Shown here: positions 43,678 to 52,396 of the stretch, piece by piece | Position numbering within the stretch: the first letter of the stretch is position 1 | Layout of the letters: every line of letters begins with the position of its first letter | Assembly: GCA_947504115.1 (NCBI GenBank) | Contig: CANNGH010000004.1 | Coordinates: forward strand, 62,001 to 126,000 | DNA: 64,000 nucleotides | Direction: 5' to 3' | From: an uncultured Sedimentitalea sp. | GTDB lineage: Bacteria > Pseudomonadota > Alphaproteobacteria > Rhodobacterales > Rhodobacteraceae | Made by a program: the position numbers and the translations under genes | Notes under the pieces: model-generated | Told to the model about the DNA's origin: nothing | Databases searched by the model: none | The model's input: only the letters and a program-made list of their open reading frames with translations

Positions 43678-44682
43678 TCAGCGCATCCAGAAGCCGTTGG
43701 ACTTGATCCGGTTGCGGATCGCCTGTTCGCGGCGGGGCAGGTTCTCGCGGTCGAACAAGGCGCGTACCTTGTGGCCGCGCCCCTGGTAGATCATGCGCTT
43801 GATCGGTTCGTGGTTTTTCAGCACCTTCTTGAGCCGGTTGGGCGCGGCGACGGTTTCCAGACAATCCACCACCGCGTCGCTTTCGCGGGCATAAAGCAGC
43901 GGCAGATACCGGTAATGGCACGTGACCGCGCCATCCAGCAGCCCGGATGGCAGGACGTCGCGCCCGCCACCCAGCGAATGGATCACCAGCGGTAGCGCCA
44001 CCTGATCCAGCCAGGGATCGAGGCTCTGACAGGTCAGTTCAAGCGGCGGATCGTCCCGGATCGCGCGGGCATAATCCAGAAACCGCTGCCCGAATCGATG
44101 CGGACAGGCATGAAAGAACCACCCAGCGTTGAAATAAAGATAGCGTTTCCAATAGCCTTCGGGCTGCGTTTCGTCGACGCTCGAGTCGAAATCCAGACCG
44201 AAGCGCTCGTAAAGCGACCGCCAGATGCCGGTGTGACCGGGGCCATACAATGTCGGATTCGGCCAACTGCCTTCGCAGCGTTGCGAGGCGCCCGGGCGCT
44301 CGAAGTCGAATGGCACCGACATCAGATCGCCGGTGACCAGCGTATCGCTGTCGAAAAACACGAACGGCTCGCCCTCGGGCAGCGCCAGAAGCGCCTCGAT
44401 CTTGTTTCCTTGGGGATAGCTGTCGCCGAAGACGTGCGAATCAAAGGGCAGGATCTCGGCCCTCAGCCCGTCAAAGGCAGACAGGACCGCAGGATCGGTA
44501 ATGCGCGGATCGCCCTGCCACAAGGGGCCGGGCCGGGGCATGGCGATGAACAGGCGACCGTCGAAATCCGGTGTACGCTTGCGCAAGGAGGCGGCGAACA
44601 GAAGCGCCTCGTATTGCAGGCGGCCGCGCTGCCCCACGATCACGATGTTGAAAGGCCGCCGTGCCGCCGGTGTCCGTGCCAT
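43678..44682 (-). CDS. Putative glycosyltransferase
   Basis: A 334-residue soluble protein. FNIVIVGQRGRLQYEALLFA starts a Rossmann-like fold (about 12-31), and FVFFDSDTLVTGDLM (about 108-122) contains a DxD metal-binding motif of GT-A glycosyltransferases. YFNAGWFFHACPHRFGQRF and a Trp/His-rich region follow. The fold resembles GT8/nucleotide-diphospho-sugar transferases; donor and acceptor are unknown. ATG 44682 has GGAGGG 6 bases upstream. Likely cell-envelope glycan work, but it is not linked to the capsule genes. Confidence 0.6.
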   Translation of the reverse strand: MARTPAARRPFNIVIVGQRGRLQYEALLFAASLRKRTPDFDGRLFIAMPRPGPLWQGDPRITDPAVLSAFDGLRAEILPFDSHVFGDSYPQGNKIEALLALPEGEPFVFFDSDTLVTGDLMSVPFDFERPGASQRCEGSWPNPTLYGPGHTGIWRSLYERFGLDFDSSVDETQPEGYWKRYLYFNAGWFFHACPHRFGQRFLDYARAIRDDPPLELTCQSLDPWLDQVALPLVIHSLGGGRDVLPSGLLDGAVTCHYRYLPLLYARESDAVVDCLETVAAPNRLKKVLKNHEPIKRMIYQGRGHKVRALFDRENLPRREQAIRNRIKSNGFWMR

Positions 44683-44748
44683 GTCGCCCTCCGGCGTAGT
44701 CAAAACAAATCGACGGACCCGTGGCGGGCGCCAAAGAACAGCGCCGGT

Positions 44749-45288
44749 TTACAGCAGATCGGAAAAGCCGCCATATTGCCCGCGCTTGAAGATCAGGCCC
44801 GATCCCGGCCGCACCGCGAAACGCGCCACCCGCCCGATGATGATCGAATGATCGCCGGCCGGATAGACCGCGTCGCGCGCGCATTCAAAGCGGGCAAGGC
44901 AATCGTTCAGAACCGGTTGACCCTCGGGGTTGCGGGACCAGTCGATTCCCGCGAAATCATGCGCGGTGCGTGCGAAATGCCGGGCAAGCGGCAACTGCGC
45001 CTGATCCATGATATGAATCACGTAATGGTCCGCCTGCACGAACAGCGGGTGACGCGCCGAACTGCGGGCAGCACACCACAGCACCAGCGGCGGTTCCAGC
45101 GACACCGAAGCGAACGAATTCGCCGTCATTGCGATCGGGCCGGTATCGGTCATGTGCGTTACGACGGTGACGCCCGTGCCGAAGCATCCCAGCGCCTCGC
45201 GATAGGCGGTCTGGCTGTGGGTGCCGGGGATGAAGATGTTCTCTGGGGTCACGTCGCACGCCTTGCCGGTTTCGGGCGTGGGTGCCAT
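44749..45288 (-). CDS. Flavin reductase-like protein
   Basis: A 179-residue FMN-binding split-barrel protein of the flavin reductase family (HpaC/RutF-like). FGTGVTVVTHMTDTGPIAMT (about 36-55) and ANSFASVSLEPPLVLWCAAR carry the FMN phosphate-binding segments. DHSIIIGRVARF is the conserved C-terminal strand. It could supply reduced flavin to a two-component monooxygenase; no such oxygenase is adjacent. The N-terminal 15 residues are variable and the start is provisional. Confidence 0.85.
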   Translation of the reverse strand: MAPTPETGKACDVTPENIFIPGTHSQTAYREALGCFGTGVTVVTHMTDTGPIAMTANSFASVSLEPPLVLWCAARSSARHPLFVQADHYVIHIMDQAQLPLARHFARTAHDFAGIDWSRNPEGQPVLNDCLARFECARDAVYPAGDHSIIIGRVARFAVRPGSGLIFKRGQYGGFSDLL

Positions 45289-45343
45289 GACCCACCGGAA
45301 TTGTCCAGAACAGGCTAGGGCAGACGGGTTGGCCTGTCTGCCG

Positions 45344-45811
45344 TCACGACACGAAATCCGCGACCTGCGCCTGCGTCATGCAAATCAGGTCATCGGGTGC
45401 GATGACAAAGACATGATGGGGCGTTCCGGCTGCGGCCCAGATGAGGGAGAATTCGCACAGCCGCGGGTCGATGAAGGCCCGGATCAGCGACAGATGCCCG
45501 ACCGGCGCCACGCCGCCGATGGCGAACCCGGTCTGCGCGCGCACCAGCGCGGCATCGGCCTTGCCCAGCGGTTCACCTGCCAGCGCGGTGGCCTTGGCCT
45601 CTTCGACACGGTTGCCGCCCGCCGTCAGGAACAGGATCGCGCGGCCGCTGTCCTGTCCGCGAAAGATGATCGACTTGGCGATCTGGTCCAGTTCGCAGCC
45701 GATCGCCGTCGCCGCGTCCGCAGCCGTGCGCGCCAGCGCGGTTTCGCGGATCCGGGGGTCCAGCCCCGCCGTCTCGAGTGCCGTGCGGACGCGTTTCATG
45801 CTCTTGCTCAT
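45344..45811 (-). CDS. YbaK/EbsC-family aminoacyl-tRNA deacylase
   Basis: A 155-residue YbaK/ProX-type editing domain that clears mischarged tRNA (for example Cys- or Ala-tRNA-Pro). The catalytic-lysine region CELDQIAKSIIFRG (about 39-52), TGFAIGGVAPVGHL (about 95-108) and SLIWAAAGTPHHVFVIAP are all present. The start at 45811 gives MSKSMKRVRTAL; upstream in-frame ATGs lack family conservation. It is divergent from glnE by 82 bases. Confidence 0.9.
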   Translation of the reverse strand: MSKSMKRVRTALETAGLDPRIRETALARTAADAATAIGCELDQIAKSIIFRGQDSGRAILFLTAGGNRVEEAKATALAGEPLGKADAALVRAQTGFAIGGVAPVGHLSLIRAFIDPRLCEFSLIWAAAGTPHHVFVIAPDDLICMTQAQVADFVS

Positions 45812-45893
45812 GGGCGCAGTCTCGACCGACCGCGGCCCGGGCACAAGCCGATAGCACATTGACCTTTGGCAGGTCCGGTTCCACTCTGCCACG

Positions 45894-48677
45894 ATGTCGC
45901 TTGGCCGCCAGATGACCCGCTGTCCGCGCCCCTTCGACGCCGAGATGGGCGCCGAGGCGCGCGCGGCCCTGCCCGATGCCGACCCCGCATTGGGCGATCT
46001 GCTGGAAGGGGCAGGTGGCTCCAGCCCCTATCTCAAGGATCTGATCCTGCGCGAGTCCGAATGGCTGGGGAACGCGGCCGACGATCCCGATGGCGCGCTT
46101 GCGGAATTGATGACCGCTCTGCCCCTGCTGTTGCCGGAGGAATTGAAGCCGGGGCTGCGGCAGGCCAAGCGGCGCCTCGCCCTGCTCATCGCGCTGGCCG
46201 ATCTGGCGGGCGTCTGGCCGCTTGAACGCGTGACCGGGGCGCTGAGCGATTTCGCCGCGCTGGCCTGCGATCTGGCGTTGAAGATTGAGATCGCGAAGCT
46301 GGTCAAGCGCGGCAAACTGCCCGGGCAGGGCGAGGACGACATCGCCACCGCCGCCGGTCTGTGCGTGCTGGCGATGGGAAAGATGGGCGCGCACGAGCTG
46401 AACTATTCCTCGGATATCGACCTGATCTGCCTGTTCGACGAAAGCCGCTATGAACGGGGCGATTTCCACGACGCGCGCACCGCCCTTGTGCGGGCGACAC
46501 GCAACATGTGCGCCACGCTCAGCGACCGCACCGCCGATGGCTATGTGTTCCGCACCGATTTGCGCCTGCGCCCCGATCCGGGTGTCACGCCGGTCTGCAT
46601 GACAATGTCGGCGGCCGAGACATATTACGAAAGCCTTGGGCGTACATGGGAACGTGCCGCCTATATCAAGGCCCGCCCCTGCGCCGGCGACATCGCGGCG
46701 GGCGAGCGGTTCCTGCGCACGCTGCGCCCTTTCGTGTGGCGCCGGCATCTGGATTTCGCCGCCATTCAGGACGCCCATGACATGCGCCTGCGCATCCGCG
46801 AGAACAAGGGCACCGGCGGCGCGCTGATCCTGCCGGGGCATGACCTGAAACTGGGCCGCGGCGGTATCCGCGAGATCGAATTCTTCACCCAGACCCGCCA
46901 GTTGATCGCCGGCGGGCGCGACCCCGACCTGCGCCCGCGCGCAACGCTGGACGGGCTGCGTGCGCTGGCCGACAAGGGCTGGGTGCCGGGCGAGGTGGCG
47001 GATGCGCTCGCCGGTCATTACCGCGCCCACCGCGAGGTCGAGCACCGCATCCAGATGGTGCATGACGCCCAGACCCACACAATCCCGAAAACGACGGACG
47101 GTTTTGGCCGCATCGCCTGCCTGATGGACATGGACACCGACCGCCTGCACGCCGATCTGACCGAACGCCTGACTGCGGTGCATGACCTGACCGAAGGCTT
47201 CTTCGCCCCCGATTCCGAACCCGCCGATCCGCCCGACCTGCCCGAGTTCGATGCCGGAATCCTGTCGCGCTGGCCCGGCTATCCCGCGCTGCGCTCGCAA
47301 CGCGCGGCGCAGAGCTTTCGCCGCCTGCGCCCGGAAATCCTGTCGCGTCTCGCCGACACCGCCCACCCGCAAGAGGCGCTGCTGGCGCTCGACGGTTTCC
47401 TTGCCGGACTGCCTGCGGGGGTGCAGCTTTTCGCGCTGTTCGAGGCCAACCCTCACCTGATCGACCTGCTGGTCGATATCGCCGGCACCTCGCCGGCGCT
47501 TGCCAGCCACCTGTCGCGCAACGCCGCCGTGTTCGATGCGGTGATCGGGGGCGATTTCTTCGCCCCCTGGCCGGGACAGGCGACCTTGCGCGCGGAACTG
47601 GCCGCGCTGCTGGCGGCCGAGCCGGATTACGAACGCCAGTTGGACAATGCCCGCCGCTGGCAGCGCGAATGGCATTTCCGCATCGGCGTACACCACCTGC
47701 GCGGCCTGATCGACGCCGGCGAGGCGGGCAGCGAATATGCCGACCTGGCCGAGGCGGTGGTGGCGGCGCTGACCCCCGTTGTCACGACCCGTTTCGCGCG
47801 CAGGCATGGTGCACCGCCGGGGCGCGGGGCGGCGGTGCTGGGCATGGGATCGCTGGGGGCGGGGCGGCTGAACGCGATTTCGGATCTGGATCTGATCGTG
47901 ATCTACGATCCCGGCGACACGGAAACCTCCGACGGAAAACGCCCGCTGGCGACGCGCACCTATTATGCGCGACTGACGCAGGCGCTGATCACCGCGCTCA
48001 GCGCCCCGATGGCACAGGGGCGGCTTTACGAGGTCGACATGCGCCTGCGCCCCTCGGGCAATCAGGGACCGGTGGCGACAAGCTGGTCCAGCTTTCGCGA
48101 CTACCAGCAAGGCGAGGCCTGGGTCTGGGAGCATCTGGCCCTGACGCGCGCCCGCGTTCTGGCCGGGCCCGCGGCGCTGGGCGACGAGATCGAGACCTTC
48201 CGCCAAACCCTCGTCGCGCGCAGCCGTGAGCCGGCAGCGGTGCTGGGCGAGGTCGCCGGGATGCGTGCGCGCCTTGCCGCCGCCAAGCCCGCCACAAGCA
48301 TCTGGGACGCCAAGGACGGGCCGGGGCGGCTGCTGGATATCGAACTTCTGGCACAGGCGGGAACGTTGCTGGCGGGCGACCCGGCGCGGGACGTGGCCAG
48401 CGGATTGCAAGGCGCGGTCGCGTCGGGCTGGCTGAGCGCTGCGGCCGCCGAGGTCCTGCGCAACGCGCATGCGCTGCTCTGGTCGGTGCAGACCGCGGTG
48501 CGGTTGCTGACGGGCAAGGACGGTGCATCCGATCGGATCGGGGAAGGCGGCGCACGGTTCCTTTGCCGTGCCACCGGCTTTGATACCACGGAAAACTTGC
48601 GTAAGGCCCTTGAAGACGCCTATCACGATGCGGACAGGGCGATCACGGATGCGCTGCCGCGCGAGGGGGCGGAATGA
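45894..48677 (+). CDS. glnE: Bifunctional glutamine synthetase adenylyltransferase/deadenylase
   Basis: Controls glutamine synthetase by adding or removing AMP. The 927 residues contain two nucleotidyltransferase domains: GKMGAHELNYSSDIDLICLF (about 162-181), the deadenylylating half, and GMGSLGAGRLNAISDLDLIV (about 650-669), the adenylylating half. Each is followed by an R-rich helical stretch with the GR-G-RE motif (LKLGRGGIREIEFFTQTRQL). The final HD-like helices end in LEDAYHDADRAITDAL. Length is normal. The stop overlaps the next ATG (ATGA), so the two genes downstream ride on the glnE transcript. Confidence 0.95.
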   Translation: MSLGRQMTRCPRPFDAEMGAEARAALPDADPALGDLLEGAGGSSPYLKDLILRESEWLGNAADDPDGALAELMTALPLLLPEELKPGLRQAKRRLALLIALADLAGVWPLERVTGALSDFAALACDLALKIEIAKLVKRGKLPGQGEDDIATAAGLCVLAMGKMGAHELNYSSDIDLICLFDESRYERGDFHDARTALVRATRNMCATLSDRTADGYVFRTDLRLRPDPGVTPVCMTMSAAETYYESLGRTWERAAYIKARPCAGDIAAGERFLRTLRPFVWRRHLDFAAIQDAHDMRLRIRENKGTGGALILPGHDLKLGRGGIREIEFFTQTRQLIAGGRDPDLRPRATLDGLRALADKGWVPGEVADALAGHYRAHREVEHRIQMVHDAQTHTIPKTTDGFGRIACLMDMDTDRLHADLTERLTAVHDLTEGFFAPDSEPADPPDLPEFDAGILSRWPGYPALRSQRAAQSFRRLRPEILSRLADTAHPQEALLALDGFLAGLPAGVQLFALFEANPHLIDLLVDIAGTSPALASHLSRNAAVFDAVIGGDFFAPWPGQATLRAELAALLAAEPDYERQLDNARRWQREWHFRIGVHHLRGLIDAGEAGSEYADLAEAVVAALTPVVTTRFARRHGAPPGRGAAVLGMGSLGAGRLNAISDLDLIVIYDPGDTETSDGKRPLATRTYYARLTQALITALSAPMAQGRLYEVDMRLRPSGNQGPVATSWSSFRDYQQGEAWVWEHLALTRARVLAGPAALGDEIETFRQTLVARSREPAAVLGEVAGMRARLAAAKPATSIWDAKDGPGRLLDIELLAQAGTLLAGDPARDVASGLQGAVASGWLSAAAAEVLRNAHALLWSVQTAVRLLTGKDGASDRIGEGGARFLCRATGFDTTENLRKALEDAYHDADRAITDALPREGAE

Positions 48678-48949
48678 AACCGGGCCAAAGCGAACTCGAC
48701 CCCAAGGGGCTGATCCACGAGGCGTATCGCATCGACGGCATCACCGCCGCCGAATGCCGCAGCATCTTCATGGATTGGGCGCTGACCCTGCCCGAGGAAA
48801 TCAACGTGCATCAGGCCTTGCACACCCTGCTGGCACGCCACGAAGACGGCGCACCGGCGCATCCCATGACGGATGTGCTGCGGGACGGCCTGACCGGCAT
48901 CGCGACGCCGCGCCGCCGTGGCGGCTGGCGGTCGCGAGCGCGGGACTGA
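48674..48949 (+). CDS. Small conserved protein coupled to glnE
   Basis: A 91-residue protein, start overlapping the glnE stop in ATGA. Sequence blocks are LIHEAYRIDGITAAECRSIF, MDWALTLPEEINVHQALHTL and LLARHEDGAPAHPMTDVLRD, mostly helical, with a basic tail (TPRRRGGWRSRARD). I recall similar small proteins in Rhodobacterales but know no function. It is followed 3 bases later by the PIN-domain gene, suggesting a three-gene coupled unit. Confidence 0.75.
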   Translation: MKPGQSELDPKGLIHEAYRIDGITAAECRSIFMDWALTLPEEINVHQALHTLLARHEDGAPAHPMTDVLRDGLTGIATPRRRGGWRSRARD

Positions 48950-48952
48950 CGC

Positions 48953-49519
48953 GTGAAAGGCAAGGCCGAACCGGCGACAAGGATCGTCCTGGATGCCTGT
49001 GTTCTCTACCCGACGGTGATGCGCGAAATCCTCCTCGGCGCTGCGGCGCAGGGGCATTTCCGTCCGCTCTGGTCTGCCCGCATCCTTGAGGAATGGGCGC
49101 GTGCCGCGCAGAAAATCGGACCGGAGGGAACGGCGCAGGCGCGCGCGGAAATCGCGCTGCTGCGCGCGGTCTGGCCGGATGCCGAACTGCCGCCCGCACC
49201 CGGCATCGAGGCGCGCCTCTGGCTGCCCGACGCGGCCGATCGGCACGTGCTTGCGGTGGCCGTCGCCGGATCGGCCGACGCCATCATGACGTTGAATGCG
49301 CGCGATTTCCCGCGCGCCCTGCTGGCCGAGGAGGGGCTGTCGCGGCTCGATCCCGATACCGTCATGCGCGATTTGTGGCAGCGCGATCCCGACGGCATTG
49401 CCGAGGTTGCTCATAAAGTGCTGGCCGAGGCGAACCGCCTGTCCGGTGATATCTGGCAAATGCGGCCGCTGCTGAAAAAGGCCCGTCTGCCGCGCCTGGC
49501 CAAGGCGCTGTCCTCGTAA
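48953..49519 (+). CDS. PIN-domain ribonuclease-like protein
   Basis: A 188-residue PIN-fold protein. Acidic residues of the fold are in place: IVLDACVLYPTVMREIL (about 11-27), RILEEWARAA (about 44-53) and DAADRHVLAVAVAGSADAIM (about 92-111) then LNARDFPRAL. These form the DxD-x-E-x-D catalytic set. GTG 48953 starts 3 bases after the preceding gene. A long C-terminal helical extension (about 140-188) exceeds simple VapC toxins. I recall a Rhodobacteraceae PIN family of this size. It could be a toxin of a pair with the 91-aa protein or a housekeeping nuclease. Confidence 0.82.
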   Translation: MKGKAEPATRIVLDACVLYPTVMREILLGAAAQGHFRPLWSARILEEWARAAQKIGPEGTAQARAEIALLRAVWPDAELPPAPGIEARLWLPDAADRHVLAVAVAGSADAIMTLNARDFPRALLAEEGLSRLDPDTVMRDLWQRDPDGIAEVAHKVLAEANRLSGDIWQMRPLLKKARLPRLAKALSS

Positions 49520-49577
49520 GGCTTCTTTCTGGTCGGAAATACCCCCGGGGAGCGCGAGGGGCTGGCCCCTCGCATCG
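49520..49577 (-). repeat. Dispersed intergenic repeat, copy 5
   Basis: Minus strand: GCGAGGGGC-CAGCCCCTCGC hairpin, then CTCCCCGGGGGTATTTCC and CCAGAAAGAAGCC. It lies in the gap between the convergent PIN and M48 genes. Confidence 0.65.
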
Positions 49578-49600
49578 CCAACCGCGGTCGCGTGCAGACG

Positions 49601-50290
49601 TCAGTTTTGCAGCGACCAGCGGTGTTGCAACCGGTCCAGCGCCGCGATGCGCTCGTCGGTCTTGGGATGGCTCATCAACCAGGCCGGGGCGGCGCCGGCG
49701 CGCGCCTGCGTCATCGCGTCGAGCTTGCGAAACAGCGATTTCTGCGGTTCGATTCCGATCCCGGCCTTGGTCAGAAGCGCAGCGGCATAGGCGTCGGCCT
49801 CGTATTCGTCGGACCGCGACAGACCGGCCCCCAGCAATGCCGCCAGCATGTTCGCGATCCACACACCGGCAAACGGCACGAACCGTCCCAGCACCATGAT
49901 CAGCGCGGCGCGCAGCGCGTTCTGCCCCGAAAAGTCGATCATGCGCCGCCGGGAATGGCCCAGCGCGACATGGCCGAGTTCGTGTGCAATCACGCTGGAT
50001 ATCTCCTCGCCGGTCACTTCGCCCGACTGGAACTTGCGGTAGAAGCCGCGGGTGATGAAGATCCGGCCGTCGGCGGCGGCCAGTCCGTTCACCGGGTCGA
50101 TCTCGTAGATATAGACCGGTATCCGGGCCAGTCCGAGGCTGGCGGCCAGCCGATCGGTCAGCCTCTTGAGCCTCGGGTCGGCGAGTTGGGTCGATTTCGC
50201 ATCCAGTTCCCGCTGGGTTCGCCAGACCGAGAAGCGATACATCGCGAGCGCATAGAGTATCGCCAGAAGGAGGGGCGTGAATCTCAGCAT
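49601..50290 (-). CDS. M48-family metallopeptidase
   Basis: A 229-residue integral-membrane zinc peptidase of the M48 type. An N-terminal signal anchor (about 1-20, FTPLLLAILYALAMY) precedes the active site ISSVIAHELGHVALGHSRRR (HExxH near residue 101). A second membrane segment (ALIMVLGRFVPFAGVWIANM) and the third zinc ligand in SRSDEYEADAYAA follow. It may do membrane protein quality control like HtpX. Its C-terminal SHPKTDERIAALDRL is the usual end of the family. Confidence 0.9.
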   Translation of the reverse strand: MLRFTPLLLAILYALAMYRFSVWRTQRELDAKSTQLADPRLKRLTDRLAASLGLARIPVYIYEIDPVNGLAAADGRIFITRGFYRKFQSGEVTGEEISSVIAHELGHVALGHSRRRMIDFSGQNALRAALIMVLGRFVPFAGVWIANMLAALLGAGLSRSDEYEADAYAAALLTKAGIGIEPQKSLFRKLDAMTQARAGAAPAWLMSHPKTDERIAALDRLQHRWSLQN

Positions 50291-50350
50291 AAGTCAGATA
50301 TGGGCGATCTCGCGCCCCGCTGCAAGCGGCGCGCGGCGTTATGGCAGATG

Positions 50351-50384
50351 CCTCCGACGGGGGTATTTGGAGAAAGTGGAAATC
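50351..50384 (+). repeat. Dispersed intergenic repeat, copy 6 (short)
   Basis: CGACGGGGGTATTTGG then AGAAAGTGGAAA; the upstream GC hairpin is missing. It lies between the M48 and OsmC genes. Confidence 0.5.
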
Positions 50385-50409
50385 GCCGGGCCAACCATTG
50401 GCCGAGCGT

Positions 50410-50835
50410 TCACGCCAGATTGGCATCCATCGTGATCTCGGCGTTCAGGAGTTTCGAGACCGGGCAGTTCTCCTTGGCTGTGTTTGCAGCCTCGCGAAAC
50501 TGCTCTTCGCTCGCGCCGGGTATCTTGGCTGTGACATCCAGATGCACTTTGGTGATCGTGAACCCGCCGTCCTTTTCTTCGAGGTTCACCGTGGCGCGGG
50601 TGTCGATGCTGTCAGCGGTCAGGTTGTGCTCGCCGAGAATCATCGACAGTGCCATCGAAAAGCATCCGGCATGCGCCGCGCCGATCAATTCCTCGGGGTT
50701 CGTGCCGGACTTGCCTTCGAACCGGGTGTTGAAGCCATAGGGCTGATCATTCAGCACGCCGCTTTCGGTCGAGACGTGACCGGTGCCGGTTTTCAGTTCG
50801 CCTTGCCAACGGGCGCTGCCATGTTTGCGGATCAT
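50410..50835 (-). CDS. osmC: OsmC-family peroxiredoxin
   Basis: A 141-residue OsmC/Ohr-type thiol peroxidase that reduces organic hydroperoxides. Both redox cysteines are present: AAHAGCFSMALSMIL (about 52-66) and KENCPVSKLL (about 121-130). The opening MIRKHGSARWQGELKTGTGH and EGKSGTNPEELIG match OsmC more than Ohr. Cytoplasmic. It is followed by the short repeat and the M48 gene, and preceded by the vWA gene on the same strand. Confidence 0.93.
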   Translation of the reverse strand: MIRKHGSARWQGELKTGTGHVSTESGVLNDQPYGFNTRFEGKSGTNPEELIGAAHAGCFSMALSMILGEHNLTADSIDTRATVNLEEKDGGFTITKVHLDVTAKIPGASEEQFREAANTAKENCPVSKLLNAEITMDANLA

Positions 50836-50907
50836 CGTGTTCGCTCCTCTTTTCTGCGTTTGCGGATGAAACGCGGGAGCGGCGGTGGCGGTTCCGGTTA
50901 GGGTCGC

Positions 50908-52092
50908 CTAACGCTTCAGCGCGTCCATGCCGCGGGTGATGCCGTCCAGCGTCATAGGCACCATCCGGCCTTCGAAAATCTCCTGAATCATGCGGATCGA
51001 ATGGGTGTAGGGCCAGTATTTCTCGGGCACCGGGTTGATCCACAGGTTCGAGCTCCACTGATCGCGCGCGCGCTGCAGCCAGACTTGTCCGGCCTCGGCG
51101 TTCCAGTGTTCATTCGCGCCGCCGGGATAGGCGATTTCATACGGGCTCATGCTGGCATCGCCCACGAAGATGCATTTGTAATCCGGTCCATAGGTGCGCA
51201 GCACCTCGTGGGTCGGGGTCTGTGCATCCCAGCGGCGGCGGTTGTCGCGCCACACACCCTCGTAAAGGCAGTTGTGGAAATAGTAATGTTCCAGGTGCTT
51301 GAACTCGCTTCGCGCGGCCGAGAACAGTTCCTCGACGATCTTGATATGCGGGTCCATGCTGCCGCCCACATCCAGAAACAGCACCACCTTGACGGCGTTG
51401 TGCCGCTCGGGGCGGGTTTTCACATCAAGATAGCCATGTTCGGCGGTGGCGCGGATCGTCCCGTCAAGGTCCAGCTCGTCCGCCGCGCCCTCGCGCGCCC
51501 AGTGGCGCAGGCGTTTCAGCGCCACCTTGATGTTGCGGGTTCCCAGTTCGATGCTGTCGTCCAGATTGCGGAACTCGCGCTTGTCCCACACCTTGACCGC
51601 GCGCTGGTGGCGGCTTTCCTTCTGGCCGATGCGCACGCCTTCGGGGTTGTAGCCATACGCTCCGAAGGGCGAGGTGCCGGCGGTGCCGATCCACTTGTTG
51701 CCGCCCTGATGGCGGCCCTGCTGTTCCTTCAGTCGCTCGCGCAGGGTTTCCATCAGCTTGTCGAACCCGCCAAGCGCTTCGATCTCGGCCTTTTCCTCGG
51801 CGCTGAGGTGCTTTTCGGCCATCCTTTCCAGCCAGTCGCCGGGCACGTCCACCGCGTCGAGGACCTGCTGGAAACCGATCTGTTCCAGTCCCTTGAAGCT
51901 GGCCGCAAAGGCGCGGTCGAACTTGTCGATATTGCGCTCGTCCTTCACCATTGAGGTGCGGGCGAGGTAATAGAACGCTTCGACGTCGTAGGTCGCGAGC
52001 CCGGCCATCATCCCTTCGAGAAAGCCGAGATATTCGCGCAAGGAAACCGGCACGCCGGCTTTGCGCAGGTTTTCGAAGAACGGCAGGAACAT
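50908..52092 (-). CDS. VWA-domain protein (CoxE-like)
   Basis: A 394-residue protein of the CoxE/vWA group. The N-terminal half is helical (FFENLRKAGVPVSLREYLGF, about 4-24; KEQQGRHQGGNKWIGTAGTS). The vWA domain begins near 230 with VVLFLDVGGSMDPHIKIVEE, whose metal site reads DVGGS instead of DxSxS. Such proteins team with MoxR-type AAA+ ATPases to remodel or load metals into partners. The cognate MoxR gene is 300 bases upstream, separated by a 55-aa membrane protein. Confidence 0.87.
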   Translation of the reverse strand: MFLPFFENLRKAGVPVSLREYLGFLEGMMAGLATYDVEAFYYLARTSMVKDERNIDKFDRAFAASFKGLEQIGFQQVLDAVDVPGDWLERMAEKHLSAEEKAEIEALGGFDKLMETLRERLKEQQGRHQGGNKWIGTAGTSPFGAYGYNPEGVRIGQKESRHQRAVKVWDKREFRNLDDSIELGTRNIKVALKRLRHWAREGAADELDLDGTIRATAEHGYLDVKTRPERHNAVKVVLFLDVGGSMDPHIKIVEELFSAARSEFKHLEHYYFHNCLYEGVWRDNRRRWDAQTPTHEVLRTYGPDYKCIFVGDASMSPYEIAYPGGANEHWNAEAGQVWLQRARDQWSSNLWINPVPEKYWPYTHSIRMIQEIFEGRMVPMTLDGITRGMDALKR

Positions 52093-52095
52093 CGC

Positions 52096-52263
52096 CTAGA
52101 CCGCCATCCGGTGGATCACGACCGTGGCGATCAGGCCCAGGATCGCAAAGGCGATGGCGAAGGAGGCCGCGTATTGCGCGACGTCCAGCCCTTTGCCGCC
52201 GCGATTGCGGGCGGTCAATGCGCCGATGATGGCCCCGATCAGGGCCGCCGCGAAAACGATCAT
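52096..52263 (-). CDS. Tiny membrane protein between MoxR and vWA genes
   Basis: A 55-residue protein: MIVFAAALIGAIIGALTARN, one short polar loop (RGGKGLDVAQYAA), then FAIAFAILGLIATVVIHRMA. Two hydrophobic helices flank a basic turn. It ends 3 bases before the vWA ATG, so it is in the same operon. Third-position GC and helix pattern support it as a real gene. No function known; it may be a membrane anchor or regulator of the MoxR-vWA pair. Confidence 0.65.
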   Translation of the reverse strand: MIVFAAALIGAIIGALTARNRGGKGLDVAQYAASFAIAFAILGLIATVVIHRMAV

Positions 52264-52396
52264 GTCCTGTCCCCCTGCGCTGTTTCGGTGATGTCATGCC
52301 GGAGCGTGGCGCGTGGAGCCCGCGCCGCCCGCGCGCCTGCCAACCAAGGCCCTAACGCGGCCCATATGGGCTGTCCAGCCGCGCTGCGCGCCAAAG

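Noticed and set aside
45573-48626. Long minus-strand frame of 1017 codons antisense to glnE
   Set aside because: It is a GC-rich shadow of glnE: Arg/Gln/His/Gly-heavy with no domain sense, while glnE on the plus strand has complete motifs. The same applies to long frames opposite dnaG, rpoD, argS and others.
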